Shown: positions 52,643-61,575 of the stretch, in pieces
Position numbering within the stretch: the first letter of the stretch is position 1
Layout of the letters: the number at the start of each line of letters is the position of its first letter
Origin: Candidatus Babelota bacterium
GTDB lineage: Bacteria > Babelota > Babeliae > Babelales > Vermiphilaceae
Length of the DNA: 64,000 nucleotides
Assembly (NCBI GenBank): GCA_029262615.1
Contig: JAJCZD010000008.1
Span: forward strand, 51,084 to 115,083
Direction of reading: 5' to 3'
Program-made: the position numbers and the translations under genes
The notes under the pieces: generated by a model
Databases searched by the model: none
What the model was told of the DNA's origin: nothing
Seen by the model: the letters and a program-made list of their open reading frames with translations, nothing else

Positions 52643-54403
52643 CTATTTTTGAGGCTTTATAGTTTTTATCATAAATTGGATATATTTCGGAAAAGTAAGA
52701 AAAATTTCATGCAAACAACCTTGCGAATAATCAAAAATTTTATTTTTGAATGGCCAAAAACGTTTTGGTTCCAAAGTTTTATTCAAAGCAAGCAAAAATG
52801 TTACTTGTTCAATGGTAATATATTTAAAAAAAGATTCTAATTTTTTATATTTCTCTTGCAGCTCACTCAGGTCCCAAATCTTTATTACTCCAGCTGTGGT
52901 CCAAGATAAACCTTTACGGGCCTGTTTTCTTGCTACCGTTAAAGCCTTAGAACCATCTGGAGAAAAAGAAGCAGCCCATACAGGGCTGTCAGTTACACCC
53001 CAGTTAGGCAAAATGGCCAGACAATGACCTCTTAAATTCCATATCCTTGCCTCTCCCTTACTGGTACCAGTTATTATCAAAGACCCATCAGGAGAGAAGC
53101 GTGCTGTATAGACAACACCTTCATGAGGTAAAGTAACTTTACACTCACCCTCAAGGTTCCAGATTTTAGCCGTATTATCTGCAGAACAAGTCAGTATTCT
53201 GGAATCATCAGGAGAGAAGCGTGCTGACAGAACAGGTTTTGTGTGGCCTTTTAAAGTAGTTTCACATTCACCCTCAAGGTTCCAGATTTTAGCCGTATTA
53301 TCTGCAGATCCAGTAACTACACGAGGGTTACGAGGGGAAAAATTCACTGATGAAACTGCACCCTTATGGCCTTCTAACTTTTTACAAATCCTCGCTGGAG
53401 TGCAAACTATGGCGTTTGAATCTGCATATCCAATAGCCATCAAATTCCAATTCTTTGCAAAATCTATTGAACAAACTTTACTTAGGTGTCCTGCCCATGA
53501 AGTATCCATACACTCACCATTTAAATTCCATATTTTCACGAGCCCACCAGTTGCACTAGTAGCCACTCTAGTTCCTTTGGGTGCAAAGGCTGCAGCATTT
53601 ACATAATCTGTTCTTCTTAGGTATGGATTAGGAACCTGTTCATTATAAATTGGGCCCTTGTGTGGATGTAAAGTTGTTAACAATTTTAATTTATCCCCAA
53701 CAATGTCTCTAATTTCTATCGTTCCTTCATAACCGATAAGTAATTTAGAACCATCTGGAGAGTATTGTAAAATCCTAATTGCTGAATCCTCTTTAGCTTG
53801 ACAAACTACAGACTCTTTATATGAATAAGAAAGAGCTCTAAGTAATTGTGGAATCAATTCAGGCTTGTGCAATCTACATTCTTTTCCACATAATACTCTT
53901 AATTCTAGAGGTAATTTTGTCAATTGCTCATACCAGTTTGAACATGCATCAGCATTAGCGTTTAAAACATCCAAAAATTTGTCTTTAGTAAATCTTTTTA
54001 TGATCTCATCTCTAACTTTATGTAGCAAAAAATCACAATCAAGATAATTGACTGTCTGTATAATCTCCAAAAGTTCTTTGTTGGGTTTTCTTTCTAATTC
54101 TTTTTCTATTGCAAAAATATCATCCAAGACTAACAAAGACAGAATTTTCTTAACTTTTGTTGGATCAATATTAGCAGGAATAGTTGTTGTACTTTCATCA
54201 TCTTTTTTTTCTTCTTTGATATCATCAAACAAATTTTTAATCGTCCCGCACTTAGTTCTCAAAGCATTAAATTCATCTAACGATACCTCTACTTCTTTTT
54301 TAGGAGAAGTTAATTTGTATAATTGGTCTTTTTTTTCAACCATAGCTTTCAAAAAAAAGCTTAAGCAAAATAACGATAGAAAAAATAGCTTATTTCCCTT
54401 CAT
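52643..54403 (-). CDS. Exported Skp1-like/WD40 fusion protein
   Basis: 586 residues from the ATG at 54401-54403 (GGGG upstream; a longer frame to 54442 has no site). Signal peptide to FFLKAM-VEKK. N-domain (about 25-150) resembles Skp1: TIKNLFDDIKEEKKDDE, then ANIDPTKVKKILSLL, and LLEIIQTVNYLDCDFLLHKV, matching the Skp1 'TIKNMLEDLG', 'PNVN..ILKKVI' and 'AANYLDI..LL' parts. Then a linker helix and a WD40 propeller of seven or so blades (about 200-525; GHKGAVSSVNFSPRN, DNTAKIWNLEGEC repeated). An exported chain with both modules could imitate a ubiquitin-ligase substrate receptor. That is inference. Confidence 0.8.
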   Translation of the reverse strand: MKGNKLFFLSLFCLSFFLKAMVEKKDQLYKLTSPKKEVEVSLDEFNALRTKCGTIKNLFDDIKEEKKDDESTTTIPANIDPTKVKKILSLLVLDDIFAIEKELERKPNKELLEIIQTVNYLDCDFLLHKVRDEIIKRFTKDKFLDVLNANADACSNWYEQLTKLPLELRVLCGKECRLHKPELIPQLLRALSYSYKESVVCQAKEDSAIRILQYSPDGSKLLIGYEGTIEIRDIVGDKLKLLTTLHPHKGPIYNEQVPNPYLRRTDYVNAAAFAPKGTRVATSATGGLVKIWNLNGECMDTSWAGHLSKVCSIDFAKNWNLMAIGYADSNAIVCTPARICKKLEGHKGAVSSVNFSPRNPRVVTGSADNTAKIWNLEGECETTLKGHTKPVLSARFSPDDSRILTCSADNTAKIWNLEGECKVTLPHEGVVYTARFSPDGSLIITGTSKGEARIWNLRGHCLAILPNWGVTDSPVWAASFSPDGSKALTVARKQARKGLSWTTAGVIKIWDLSELQEKYKKLESFFKYITIEQVTFLLALNKTLEPKRFWPFKNKIFDYSQGCLHEIFLTFPKYIQFMIKTIKPQK

Positions 54404-54440
54404 AAGAACCCCAGTGCTAATACAAAATAGTATTAATATC

Positions 54441-54446
54441 ATTATA
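54441..54446 (-). promoter_or_regulatory. -10 element before the Skp1/WD40 gene
   Basis: Perfect TATAAT on the minus strand, 38 bases from the start codon. The -35 is weak (TTTTAT, 17 bases further up). Confidence 0.45.
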
Positions 54447-54574
54447 CTTGATTGTATTTGAAAATAAAAGGTTATTTCTATTTGGAATACATTACACTGT
54501 GGCCTAAACCTAGGATTTGGGCAAATATCCTGTAATTATTGGACAGATTCCTATATTTTTCTCCAACTATACTG

Positions 54575-55114
54575 TCAATGAAAGTTATTTATTGTTTTCT
54601 TGACGGAACGTACTTGGCCAGCAGGCAGTTTTAAAACACTCAACTGTCCCGATCTTTCCAGAAAAGCATATTCAACCTCACCAACATCCTTAATACCTTT
54701 ACTTCTGAGCATATGCAGCAAATCCTCGATCGTGATACCCTCTCTTTTGAGTGTATCTTTGAGAATGTTACCATCTTTAATGAGCAAAGCGGGCAAACCT
54801 GAAATAAGGTTTTCAAACTTTTGGTTTTTATCACACCATTTTGCAATTATTTTTTCTAAACCAACAACCGTTGTAATCACCAGCATGGCATGAATTAATG
54901 GTACTTGTAAAAACATCGGGTCCCCAACAGCAGAACCAAGTGCAATAACTATAATAAATTCAAAGGACGATAATTGGCCAATTGACCTTTTACCTGTTAG
55001 GCGCACATTAGCCAACGTATATAAAAACATAAATACAGTACGAAACAATACTTCTAGTAAATACCAATGGGGCCCAATACCAAAAAATATTCTATATAAA
55101 TCAAAATCATACAT
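54575..55114 (-). CDS. DUF421 (YetF/YcaP-type) membrane protein
   Basis: 179 residues: three membrane spans (about 10-95) with the family phrase RLTGKRSIGQLSSFEFIIVIALGSAVGD, then a soluble domain with IKDGNILKDTLKREGITIEDLLHMLRSKG. Function of the family is not well known; in Bacillus such proteins affect spore and membrane properties. Apparently transcribed alone. Confidence 0.85.
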   Translation of the reverse strand: MYDFDLYRIFFGIGPHWYLLEVLFRTVFMFLYTLANVRLTGKRSIGQLSSFEFIIVIALGSAVGDPMFLQVPLIHAMLVITTVVGLEKIIAKWCDKNQKFENLISGLPALLIKDGNILKDTLKREGITIEDLLHMLRSKGIKDVGEVEYAFLERSGQLSVLKLPAGQVRSVKKTINNFH

Positions 55115-55193
55115 TTATAAACCCTTTTTCAAACCTCTTCTTATATGTTATCTATAATCAATCTAGTATTAATAGAGATTAAAGGAGAACCAT

Positions 55194-55565
55194 ATGAAAA
55201 AATATATCTTAAGCTTATTGTTATTTAGTTTTGGTCCACTATTTGCGGTAAAAGATATTAAAAGCATCAGATCAATAAAATCATTTGATGATATTATTGC
55301 AAAAGGCAACGTGGTTGTTGATTTTTACGCAGACTGGTGTGGCCCATGCAAAAGAATGACACCCATATTTTGCAATCTATCTGAAGAATTTGCTCAAGTA
55401 ACTTTTATTAAAGTTAATATTGATGATAATCAATCAATTGCAGATAGGTATGAGGTAAAAAGCATCCCCACATTTATTTTTTTCAAAGATGGTAAAAAAG
55501 TTCACACAATAAATGGATTCAAAAAGAAACCTGTAATGAGAACAGCACTTAAAAAGTACTTCTAA
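55194..55565 (+). CDS. Exported thioredoxin
   Basis: 123 residues: signal peptide ending GPLFA, then a full thioredoxin fold with the WCGPC active site, cis-Pro in KSIPTFIFF and GFKKKP near the end. AAAGGAGA upstream. Acts outside the cytoplasm, perhaps on the many Cys-containing exported proteins. Stop overlaps the convergent gene at 55562 by four bases. Confidence 0.9.
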   Translation: MKKYILSLLLFSFGPLFAVKDIKSIRSIKSFDDIIAKGNVVVDFYADWCGPCKRMTPIFCNLSEEFAQVTFIKVNIDDNQSIADRYEVKSIPTFIFFKDGKKVHTINGFKKKPVMRTALKKYF

Positions 55566-56122
55566 GTATTACATCCAACGCCAACACTAATAATTGCAAA
55601 TAGTTGCAGTAATGCGAACATAACCGGTATTACTGCAATCACACCAGTTCCCACAGACCAAATTTTGGCATTTTTAACTTTTTTTTGCTGTGCTTGTTGA
55701 TGGACTTCCAATGTTTTCGCAAATAATTGTTCCACCAATCTCTCAAGCTCTGGTTTATTAGATTCATCCTCACTTAATCGCTGTATTTGCTGAATATCTT
55801 GGTCACCATTTTCCTGTAATGTTTTAATCTTTCCTTTGAATGCTCTAGCAGTAGGTGTATCTTGAGCAGAGCCTAAAACAATTCCACATGCAATATTTTG
55901 TAGTTGTGTAACATCTGTTAGTTCTGGTGAGCTTGCTGATCTGGGTAGGGTAGATCCCAGATCTTTACCCTTATTAGGTTTTGTTTTTACATGGCCATAA
56001 GAATAACTTAGTATTGTTGCCAATTGCTGTTGAGCTTCCAAATCCGTCTCTGAGCCTGAATTTGAAGTACCCATAGGAGTAATTAAATAAGTCATAAAAA
56101 GGAATATATACCAAACTTTCAT
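55562..56122 (-). CDS. Exported protein with C-terminal membrane helix
   Basis: 186 residues: signal peptide MKVWYIFLFMTYLI, a polar Ser/Thr/Gln-rich middle, a charged helix, and a membrane span near the end (about 155-182) with a Cys at GVGCNT. Strong AGGGGGAG before the ATG. Same plan as the next two genes upstream. Last gene of a five-gene operon. Unknown function. Confidence 0.7.
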   Translation of the reverse strand: MKVWYIFLFMTYLITPMGTSNSGSETDLEAQQQLATILSYSYGHVKTKPNKGKDLGSTLPRSASSPELTDVTQLQNIACGIVLGSAQDTPTARAFKGKIKTLQENGDQDIQQIQRLSEDESNKPELERLVEQLFAKTLEVHQQAQQKKVKNAKIWSVGTGVIAVIPVMFALLQLFAIISVGVGCNT

Positions 56123-56143
56123 TACTCCCCCTTTTTTTAATTT

Positions 56144-56605
56144 TTAATCGCAAGCTTCTTTTGTTAATAAATGGGCCATAGTGGGTCCAAGTGTGGTAAT
56201 TAATGCTACTAATACTGCTCCAAAACAAGTACAGCATGCAGCCCCACAAGTGACCTGTTTTTTTCTTTTTTTATAATGACTTTCAAAATCATTTACTGCT
56301 CCTAAGATTAATTCTAACTTTTCATCATCATTTAAATCATCACGAGACATAGAACGAGTTGTAGGTTTTTCAGTCAGTCTTTTTCGTAAAAATTTTCCAA
56401 AGTGAGTGTTTGTTGCAGCAGTTTTGCCCAATTTGGTTAATAATGCATTTGAATGAGAAGAACTTTGGCCAGCCTCAATATCTTCAGGCCCAGGTAAATC
56501 CTCAAGAGTATCCAATTGTTGTAATTCTTTTCCTGTTGAGCTTTGGTTCATGCCTACACAGCAAGAAAAAGAAAGTAAACAAAATAAGCTAATTATTTTT
56601 TGCAT
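56144..56605 (-). CDS. Exported protein with Cys-rich C-terminal helix
   Basis: 153 residues: signal peptide ending CCVGM-NQ, polar middle, basic KKRKKQ directly before a Cys-rich membrane span (TCGAACCTCFGAVLVALITT). GCAGGAG upstream, within the end of the gene before it (start and stop are two bases apart). Plan shared with its neighbours: export signal, disordered part, basic patch, C-terminal helix. Confidence 0.7.
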   Translation of the reverse strand: MQKIISLFCLLSFSCCVGMNQSSTGKELQQLDTLEDLPGPEDIEAGQSSSHSNALLTKLGKTAATNTHFGKFLRKRLTEKPTTRSMSRDDLNDDEKLELILGAVNDFESHYKKRKKQVTCGAACCTCFGAVLVALITTLGPTMAHLLTKEACD

Positions 56606-56606
56606 G

Positions 56607-57284
56607 CTAAACTCCTGCGCAACTTAAAACTGTTTCGGTAATAATTACCCCAATCTCAACAAGATTTGCTAATATTGCAAGAGCTAGTATAACCACAGCA
56701 GTTCCGGTAACACGTTTGCCCCATAAAATCTTTCCTCGTTGTTTTTCATCATATTTTTCATATGATTCTGCCATTAACTGCCGAACTAATTTTTTTACAT
56801 CGTCCTTTTGTGGCGTTGCCAGCGCCAGGACACTATCTGCAGAAACGGATGAACTAGAAGATTCCTCAGAGGATGAGTGTGAAACTGAAGTATTAGATAT
56901 TTGTGGGAATGATTGTACAATGCTTTTTAAATCCTCCGATCTTTCATCTGACGAGCCCCATTGACCAACAGTGGAACCTACTTCAGATAGATATTCTTGT
57001 TTTTCTACAGGAAAACCTGATGCTTGATTAGTTTGAGCCAATTGCAGAACAAGACCAGAATTTTCTATCCCTTCTAATTTTTCTTTCCACTCTTGAGGTA
57101 AAACTGAAATTTGATCCAATGAAACCCTGAGAGGAGGTACCTGTTCAGAAGAAGATCCAATATCTAGAGCCCTTTTAATTTGTCCTGAAACATGAGCTAA
57201 TGCTTTTTTTTTTGCATCATCATTTGGTTCCATCGCAAAGAGAGAATATACCAAAAGGCCCAAATAGAGCAGTCTTCTTTTCAT
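56607..57284 (-). CDS. Exported Ser-rich protein with C-terminal helix
   Basis: 225 residues: signal peptide ending SLFAM-EPND, polar middle with a Ser run (about 140-150), a charged helix, and a C-terminal span (VTGTAVVILALAILANLVEI) with a final Cys (SCAGV). AAGGAGAGG upstream. Third protein of this plan in the operon. Confidence 0.7.
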   Translation of the reverse strand: MKRRLLYLGLLVYSLFAMEPNDDAKKKALAHVSGQIKRALDIGSSSEQVPPLRVSLDQISVLPQEWKEKLEGIENSGLVLQLAQTNQASGFPVEKQEYLSEVGSTVGQWGSSDERSEDLKSIVQSFPQISNTSVSHSSSEESSSSSVSADSVLALATPQKDDVKKLVRQLMAESYEKYDEKQRGKILWGKRVTGTAVVILALAILANLVEIGVIITETVLSCAGV

Positions 57285-57303
57285 TCACCTCTCCTTTTTT
57301 ATT

Positions 57304-57837
57304 TCAATTATCCTCACCAGATTCAGAGTGAGTGCTCGATCCACTTGACCCATCTGAGGATGAGCTTTTTTTTCCTGCTTCAACTAACTTAGCATATTTT
57401 TCTTTATCTTCTTGATCCTTAGAATGTTTAAGATCATGTAATTGGCCTTCACACAAAATCTTTATTAGTTTAGGATTACTTAATAATTTATTATACTCAG
57501 GAAGGTTGTTTCCAATAAGACCAACTACCAACTTATGTTCGTCGGTTGAATCGGGCCGCTTCTTTTTTTTTGCATTCTCAACCTGTTTAACTTTTGGCTT
57601 CACCTTTTTCTTTTTTGGTGAACCAGGAGATTCATCATCTTGCTCTTGGGTCCCATTTACCTGAGAACCCTTTTTATTTCTTGGGGATCTTTTGAGTTTT
57701 TCTAAAAATGCTGAAGAAACTCTAACCAAAGAAGACCCTCTTTTATGATTGCCAGATGAGCTCTCTTCAACTGGATTATCCATACTTAATAATGTTCCAA
57801 CTACAAAGAATAGTAATACAATATATTTTGTCCTCAT
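57304..57837 (-). CDS. Exported basic disordered protein
   Basis: 177 residues: signal peptide ending TLLSM-DNPV, Lys/Ser/Pro-rich disordered part with KKKKVKPKVK and KKKKRPDS (resembling nuclear-localisation patches), then a helical segment (VVGLIGNNLPEYNKLL) and a Ser/Gly tail. AGGGG before the ATG. No C-terminal span. One base after the gene upstream. Confidence 0.7.
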   Translation of the reverse strand: MRTKYIVLLFFVVGTLLSMDNPVEESSSGNHKRGSSLVRVSSAFLEKLKRSPRNKKGSQVNGTQEQDDESPGSPKKKKVKPKVKQVENAKKKKRPDSTDEHKLVVGLIGNNLPEYNKLLSNPKLIKILCEGQLHDLKHSKDQEDKEKYAKLVEAGKKSSSSDGSSGSSTHSESGEDN

Positions 57838-57838
57838 T

Positions 57839-58144
57839 TTACCCCTTTTTATTTTTATTTTTTTCTCCTAATTTTTTTGCTTGCTCTTGATGATCAATTT
57901 CTTGGTCCCATTCCCCCTCTTCATTTTCTCTTTTAAATTCATCTTCAAAGCTCTTTAGATCCATGTTTTTTAAAACACTCAGATCTATTGAGAGTGGCCG
58001 CTTTTTCTTTGTTGTCTGTAGTAGCTTTATTCTTTTATCAACGGGAAGGGATTTTCTGCGCTCTCTTTTGGTTGCTTTATCATTATCCATTGCCACTATA
58101 ATAGACAGCCATAGTAGGATATTTAAAATGAATAGCTTTTTCAT
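57839..58144 (-). CDS. Small exported basic protein
   Basis: 101 residues: signal peptide ending IIVAM-DNDK, very basic start (KRERRKSLPVDKRIKLLQTTKKKRP, split by other residues), then an acidic/Gln end. AAGGG upstream. First gene of the five-gene operon; shares the Lys/Arg patches of the second gene. Confidence 0.68.
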   Translation of the reverse strand: MKKLFILNILLWLSIIVAMDNDKATKRERRKSLPVDKRIKLLQTTKKKRPLSIDLSVLKNMDLKSFEDEFKRENEEGEWDQEIDHQEQAKKLGEKNKNKKG

Positions 58145-58336
58145 TGCCCTTCCACCCTTATTGCCTTTATCCTAATGGAGTAGACTATTAAAAATCAACA
58201 TAATGTAAGATTTATAGAAATTTTTTTATAACTAGTTTTTTTACACAACACTAACTAAATTGCAATTAGAAATTATTACACCTGTTTAATTTATTAGCAA
58301 TCAATGCTACGATAGGAGAAACTAATGGAGTTACTT

Positions 58337-58732
58337 ATGAAAATAACAATAGCACTAGCAGCTGGTATTGCTCTTATGGGCCTACCATCTTGTTTTCAAG
58401 CAGCAAACAATAATGATCCAATAAATACCATCTTAAAAAATCACAATGGTAATGCCGTGATTATGTTCCATAAATCTGACTGCCCGTACTCAGGCTACTT
58501 ATCACCTATTTTTGATCAGGTTGGCAGAAATTATGGAGGGAAATTATATTTCCATAAAATAACCCTAACCTCTGGTAGTCAAAATATGTTCAAACAAAAA
58601 TATGGTTTTTCAACCTTCCCAACAGTGGCCTATTTTAAAAACAACAAATTGGTCAAAAAACATGGTAGTGGAAACCGAACCTATACTGCAGGCAAAATTC
58701 AAGGCCATGTTGGCAATATTTACAAATTATAA
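58337..58732 (+). CDS. Exported thioredoxin-like protein, one-Cys site
   Basis: 131 residues from the ATG at 58337; the ATG at 58325 (AGGAG upstream) would add four. Signal peptide ending SCFQA. Thioredoxin-like domain in which the active site reads SDCPYSGY, so only the first Cys is kept (C-P-Y-S). Cis-Pro in STFPTVAYF is present. One-Cys versions act as isomerases or glutaredoxin-like enzymes. Differs from the full WCGPC protein at 55194. Confidence 0.8.
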   Translation: MKITIALAAGIALMGLPSCFQAANNNDPINTILKNHNGNAVIMFHKSDCPYSGYLSPIFDQVGRNYGGKLYFHKITLTSGSQNMFKQKYGFSTFPTVAYFKNNKLVKKHGSGNRTYTAGKIQGHVGNIYKL

Positions 58733-58763
58733 AAAATGCCAGCTAAAAAAGCTGGCATTTTCT
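58733..58763. terminator. Bidirectional terminator
   Basis: 11-bp stem AAAATGCCAGC with GCTGGCATTTT, loop TAAAAAA, T run after, A run before. Sits between the convergent genes at 58337 and 58785. Confidence 0.8.
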
Positions 58764-58784
58764 TTCTTTTATTTTTTTCTGTAT

Positions 58785-59408
58785 TTATTCTTTTACTTCT
58801 ACTTCTTTCTTTATCATAGAAAGAGGCACAAATTGCAAAAAACACCCCGCATTTAATGCTGTATATGAGGTTTCTGGTAGATTTGCATTGCTCTCTAGAA
58901 AAGTTTTTAACTCTTGCTCAACTTTATCCACTCCCTTATTAGAAGTGATATAAGTAAGCCTTTGAGGAAACTTTTTAATTCCTTTATCTTTAAGCATTGT
59001 GGCTATAACTGGAGGAATTTTTTCCCAAGCTTTTAGGGTTTTTTCTTTTTCTGCTTCTTTAAAAACAGGATTTTGCTTAAGTTCAACTAAATATGCATTC
59101 AAGGTTTTAATAAAATCTGCAGCTTTTTCTTCTTGCTCCAAATTATGTCTTAAGCTTACAATACAATTTAAAGCAGTATTATTTGCTTCGTTTTTTAACC
59201 CAGATTGTAAACATAACTTATAAAAAACTTTATAGTTTAATAGTAAGCCTATAAATGTAAAATCAACGCCAGGAATCTTTAATATTCTATTTTCTGCCTT
59301 ACGCGTTCCTTCTTGTTCCCAATGTTCTAATTCTTGTAAGAACTGAACCATACCAAAAGTATTTGACGCCAAGCTAATTGATAAAACAATAAAAAATATT
59401 TTTTTCAT
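58785..59408 (-). CDS. Exported helical protein, paralogue pair (copy 2)
   Basis: 207 residues from the ATG at 59406-59408 (AAGG upstream, signal peptide to NTFGM-VQFL); the longer frame to 59474 runs through a hairpin and is unlikely. Helical, with ..LEQEEKAADFIKTLNAYLVELKQNP and a C-terminal SYTALNAGCFLQFVPLSM. Paralogue of 59492-60061, which ends SDMALMAGALLQLVPGQL. Unknown function. Confidence 0.75.
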   Translation of the reverse strand: MKKIFFIVLSISLASNTFGMVQFLQELEHWEQEGTRKAENRILKIPGVDFTFIGLLLNYKVFYKLCLQSGLKNEANNTALNCIVSLRHNLEQEEKAADFIKTLNAYLVELKQNPVFKEAEKEKTLKAWEKIPPVIATMLKDKGIKKFPQRLTYITSNKGVDKVEQELKTFLESNANLPETSYTALNAGCFLQFVPLSMIKKEVEVKE

Positions 59409-59433
59409 ATGATGCCTTTTTTCAGAAACAAAA

Positions 59434-59465
59434 AAAATGCCAGCTGTAAAAAAAGCTGGCATTTT
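59434..59465 (-). terminator. Hairpin between two paralogues
   Basis: 12-bp stem AAAATGCCAGCT with AGCTGGCATTTT, loop GTAAAAAA minus pairing bases. Nearly the same hairpin as at 58733-58763. It ends the transcript of 59492-60061 or thins out read-through to the next gene. Confidence 0.7.
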
Positions 59466-59491
59466 ATATTTCATTTTATCTCAAGTAATAC

Positions 59492-60061
59492 TTATTCTGC
59501 CTGTTTTTGTTTTTCTTCACGCTGAAGTTGCCCAGGAACTAATTGCAATAGCGCTCCTGCCATTAAAGCCATATCTGATGTTACTGGTAAATGAGCATTA
59601 AGTTCTAAGAATTTTTTAGCTGAATGTTCTGCTGGAAATTTAACACCGGCCATTTGAAGCTCTCTTTCTACATAAAAACAAACTTTAATCCATTCTTCTT
59701 TGCTATGATCGTGCTTAGCTTTTTTAAAATCAGGATTTTTTTCTAATCTAGTTAAATACGTGTTAAAACTGGTTTCGAATTTCGGCATTTTTACTAAACC
59801 ATCAAAACCTTCTTCTTGCATTCTTTTATATACCTGGACCGCATGGTTTGAACCAGCATCAGGTAATGTTTTACCAGTATTTACCATTAATGAGAGGAAG
59901 TCAGCAAATGCTTCTTTTGACTTTTCATCAAACTTGAATTTTAATGCTTCTTCAGCAGTTGGTTTTCCTCCACCAAAATATGAATATGGATTTAGCCAGT
60001 CCATTCCAAAAGCTTTTGTTCCTAAACTGATTGATAAAATAAGAATGAGTATCTTTTTCAT
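59492..60061 (-). CDS. Exported helical protein, paralogue pair (copy 1)
   Basis: 189 residues: signal peptide to KAFGM-DWLN, then helices; FNTYLTRLEKNPDFKKA is the counterpart of LNAYLVELKQNPVFKEA in copy 2, and SDMALMAGALLQLVPGQ of SYTALNAGCFLQFVPLS. AGGAG before the ATG. A family without a name that I recognise. Confidence 0.75.
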   Translation of the reverse strand: MKKILILILSISLGTKAFGMDWLNPYSYFGGGKPTAEEALKFKFDEKSKEAFADFLSLMVNTGKTLPDAGSNHAVQVYKRMQEEGFDGLVKMPKFETSFNTYLTRLEKNPDFKKAKHDHSKEEWIKVCFYVERELQMAGVKFPAEHSAKKFLELNAHLPVTSDMALMAGALLQLVPGQLQREEKQKQAE

Positions 60062-60136
60062 AAAGGACTCCTGTTTGAAAATTTAAAATAGTCACGCTCA
60101 TATTAGCGTATAATTTTATTTTTTCAATAGTAACAT

Positions 60137-61519
60137 TCAGACGTTTTTGTACATTTTTTTGGCAATTTCTGCTTGTTTTTTGTGATTAACCAGCGGCCGT
60201 GGATAACTTTTAATTGGTTCTTGATCGTCCTTGAACCAGTTATGAATTCTTTTTGGAGAAATGTTTTTTAATTCCGGAATCCATTTTTTTATATACTTAC
60301 ATTCAGGATCAAACTTTTTTTGTTGTAACCAAGGATTGAAAATTCGAAAATATGGTTGTGAATCACAGCCGGTAGAAGCACACCATTGCCAATTACCATT
60401 ATTAACTGCCGGATCATAATCAACCAACTGCTTGGCAAAATATTTTTCACCCCACAACCAATTAATATGTAAATCTTTGACCAGAAAAGAAGCAACAATC
60501 ATGCGCACTCTATTGTGCATAAAACCAGTCGTGTTTAATTGCCGCATACCAGCATCAACAATAGGAAAACCGGTTTTACCTTGGCACCATTTTTGAAAAT
60601 CTTTTTTACTTTTTAACCATTTGAGTTTCTCATACTTTTTGCGGAATGGTTGGCCAAAAACAAAGGGGCTATGATAAGCAACCTGGGTAAAAAAATCCCG
60701 CCAATAGAGTTGTGGAATTAAAGGATGATACTTTCCTAATGCTTTTACAATTGCCCAGTATACCTGCCGAATTGATGCAGTGCCAAATTTGTTACTAGCT
60801 GATAAATGAGTTGTTGGCATTGAGGGAAAATCTCGCGTTTTTGCATAGTTTTTGAAATTTTTTAGATTTCGCAAAATTTTCATTGTATTTTGCGAGCCGC
60901 CATGCACTAAAATATTTTTATTTTTTGTTTTCAATATCTTTTTAAATATAGCATTTAATTTTTGCCCTTTTATAGCACCTTTCCAAAAATTTGTTGCATT
61001 ACACTTTATTGGTTTTGCAACGGGAACCTTTGTAGCTTTCTTATAATAGGCAGAATAAATCGAATAAGGATCATTATTATTAGTCAGCACTTTATTTGGT
61101 TCATTAAGAAGTTCATCATAAAAAGAAAAGCACGCAATATTATTTTTAAGACATGCTTTTTTTATTGCTTCATCTCGCTTGAGTGCAAATGGTGTGTAAT
61201 CTTTATTGAAAAAGACGGCATCGATATTTTCCTGTTTAATCAACTTTGCAACAACTTTTGGTGCTTCTCCATAAAATAAATAAAGTTTACCTTTTTTCTT
61301 TTTCAGCTGTTTTTTCAAATCTTGCAAGGATTCGATCATAAATTGAATGGCGTTATTCGATCGGTATTCATTTTCTTTACCTATCTGGCGGGGATCAAAA
61401 ATAAAACAAGGAATTACTTTTTCACATTGACTCAGCGCTGCCATTAGGCCAGTATTATCATCCAAACGCAGATCGCGGCGGAATATAAAAAGGCCTTTTT
61501 TAAACTTCTTTTTTTTCAT
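60137..61519 (-). CDS. phrB: Deoxyribodipyrimidine photolyase
   Basis: 460 residues, class I CPD photolyase/cryptochrome size. N-domain FRRDLRLDDNTGL (antenna-binding Rossmann part), C-domain for FAD with QLYWRDFFTQVAYHSP, GMRQLNTTGFMHNRVRMI, NWLWGEKYFAKQLVDYDP-type parts, NNGNWQWCASTGCDSQPYF and FNPWLQQKKFDPE. Repairs UV dimers with blue light. Its presence suggests that the organism or its host is exposed to light. Confidence 0.93.
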   Translation of the reverse strand: MKKKKFKKGLFIFRRDLRLDDNTGLMAALSQCEKVIPCFIFDPRQIGKENEYRSNNAIQFMIESLQDLKKQLKKKKGKLYLFYGEAPKVVAKLIKQENIDAVFFNKDYTPFALKRDEAIKKACLKNNIACFSFYDELLNEPNKVLTNNNDPYSIYSAYYKKATKVPVAKPIKCNATNFWKGAIKGQKLNAIFKKILKTKNKNILVHGGSQNTMKILRNLKNFKNYAKTRDFPSMPTTHLSASNKFGTASIRQVYWAIVKALGKYHPLIPQLYWRDFFTQVAYHSPFVFGQPFRKKYEKLKWLKSKKDFQKWCQGKTGFPIVDAGMRQLNTTGFMHNRVRMIVASFLVKDLHINWLWGEKYFAKQLVDYDPAVNNGNWQWCASTGCDSQPYFRIFNPWLQQKKFDPECKYIKKWIPELKNISPKRIHNWFKDDQEPIKSYPRPLVNHKKQAEIAKKMYKNV

Positions 61520-61575
61520 TCATTACTCAATTATTTTATCTTTATCAATAGTTTGCAAAATTGGACCTATAATTT

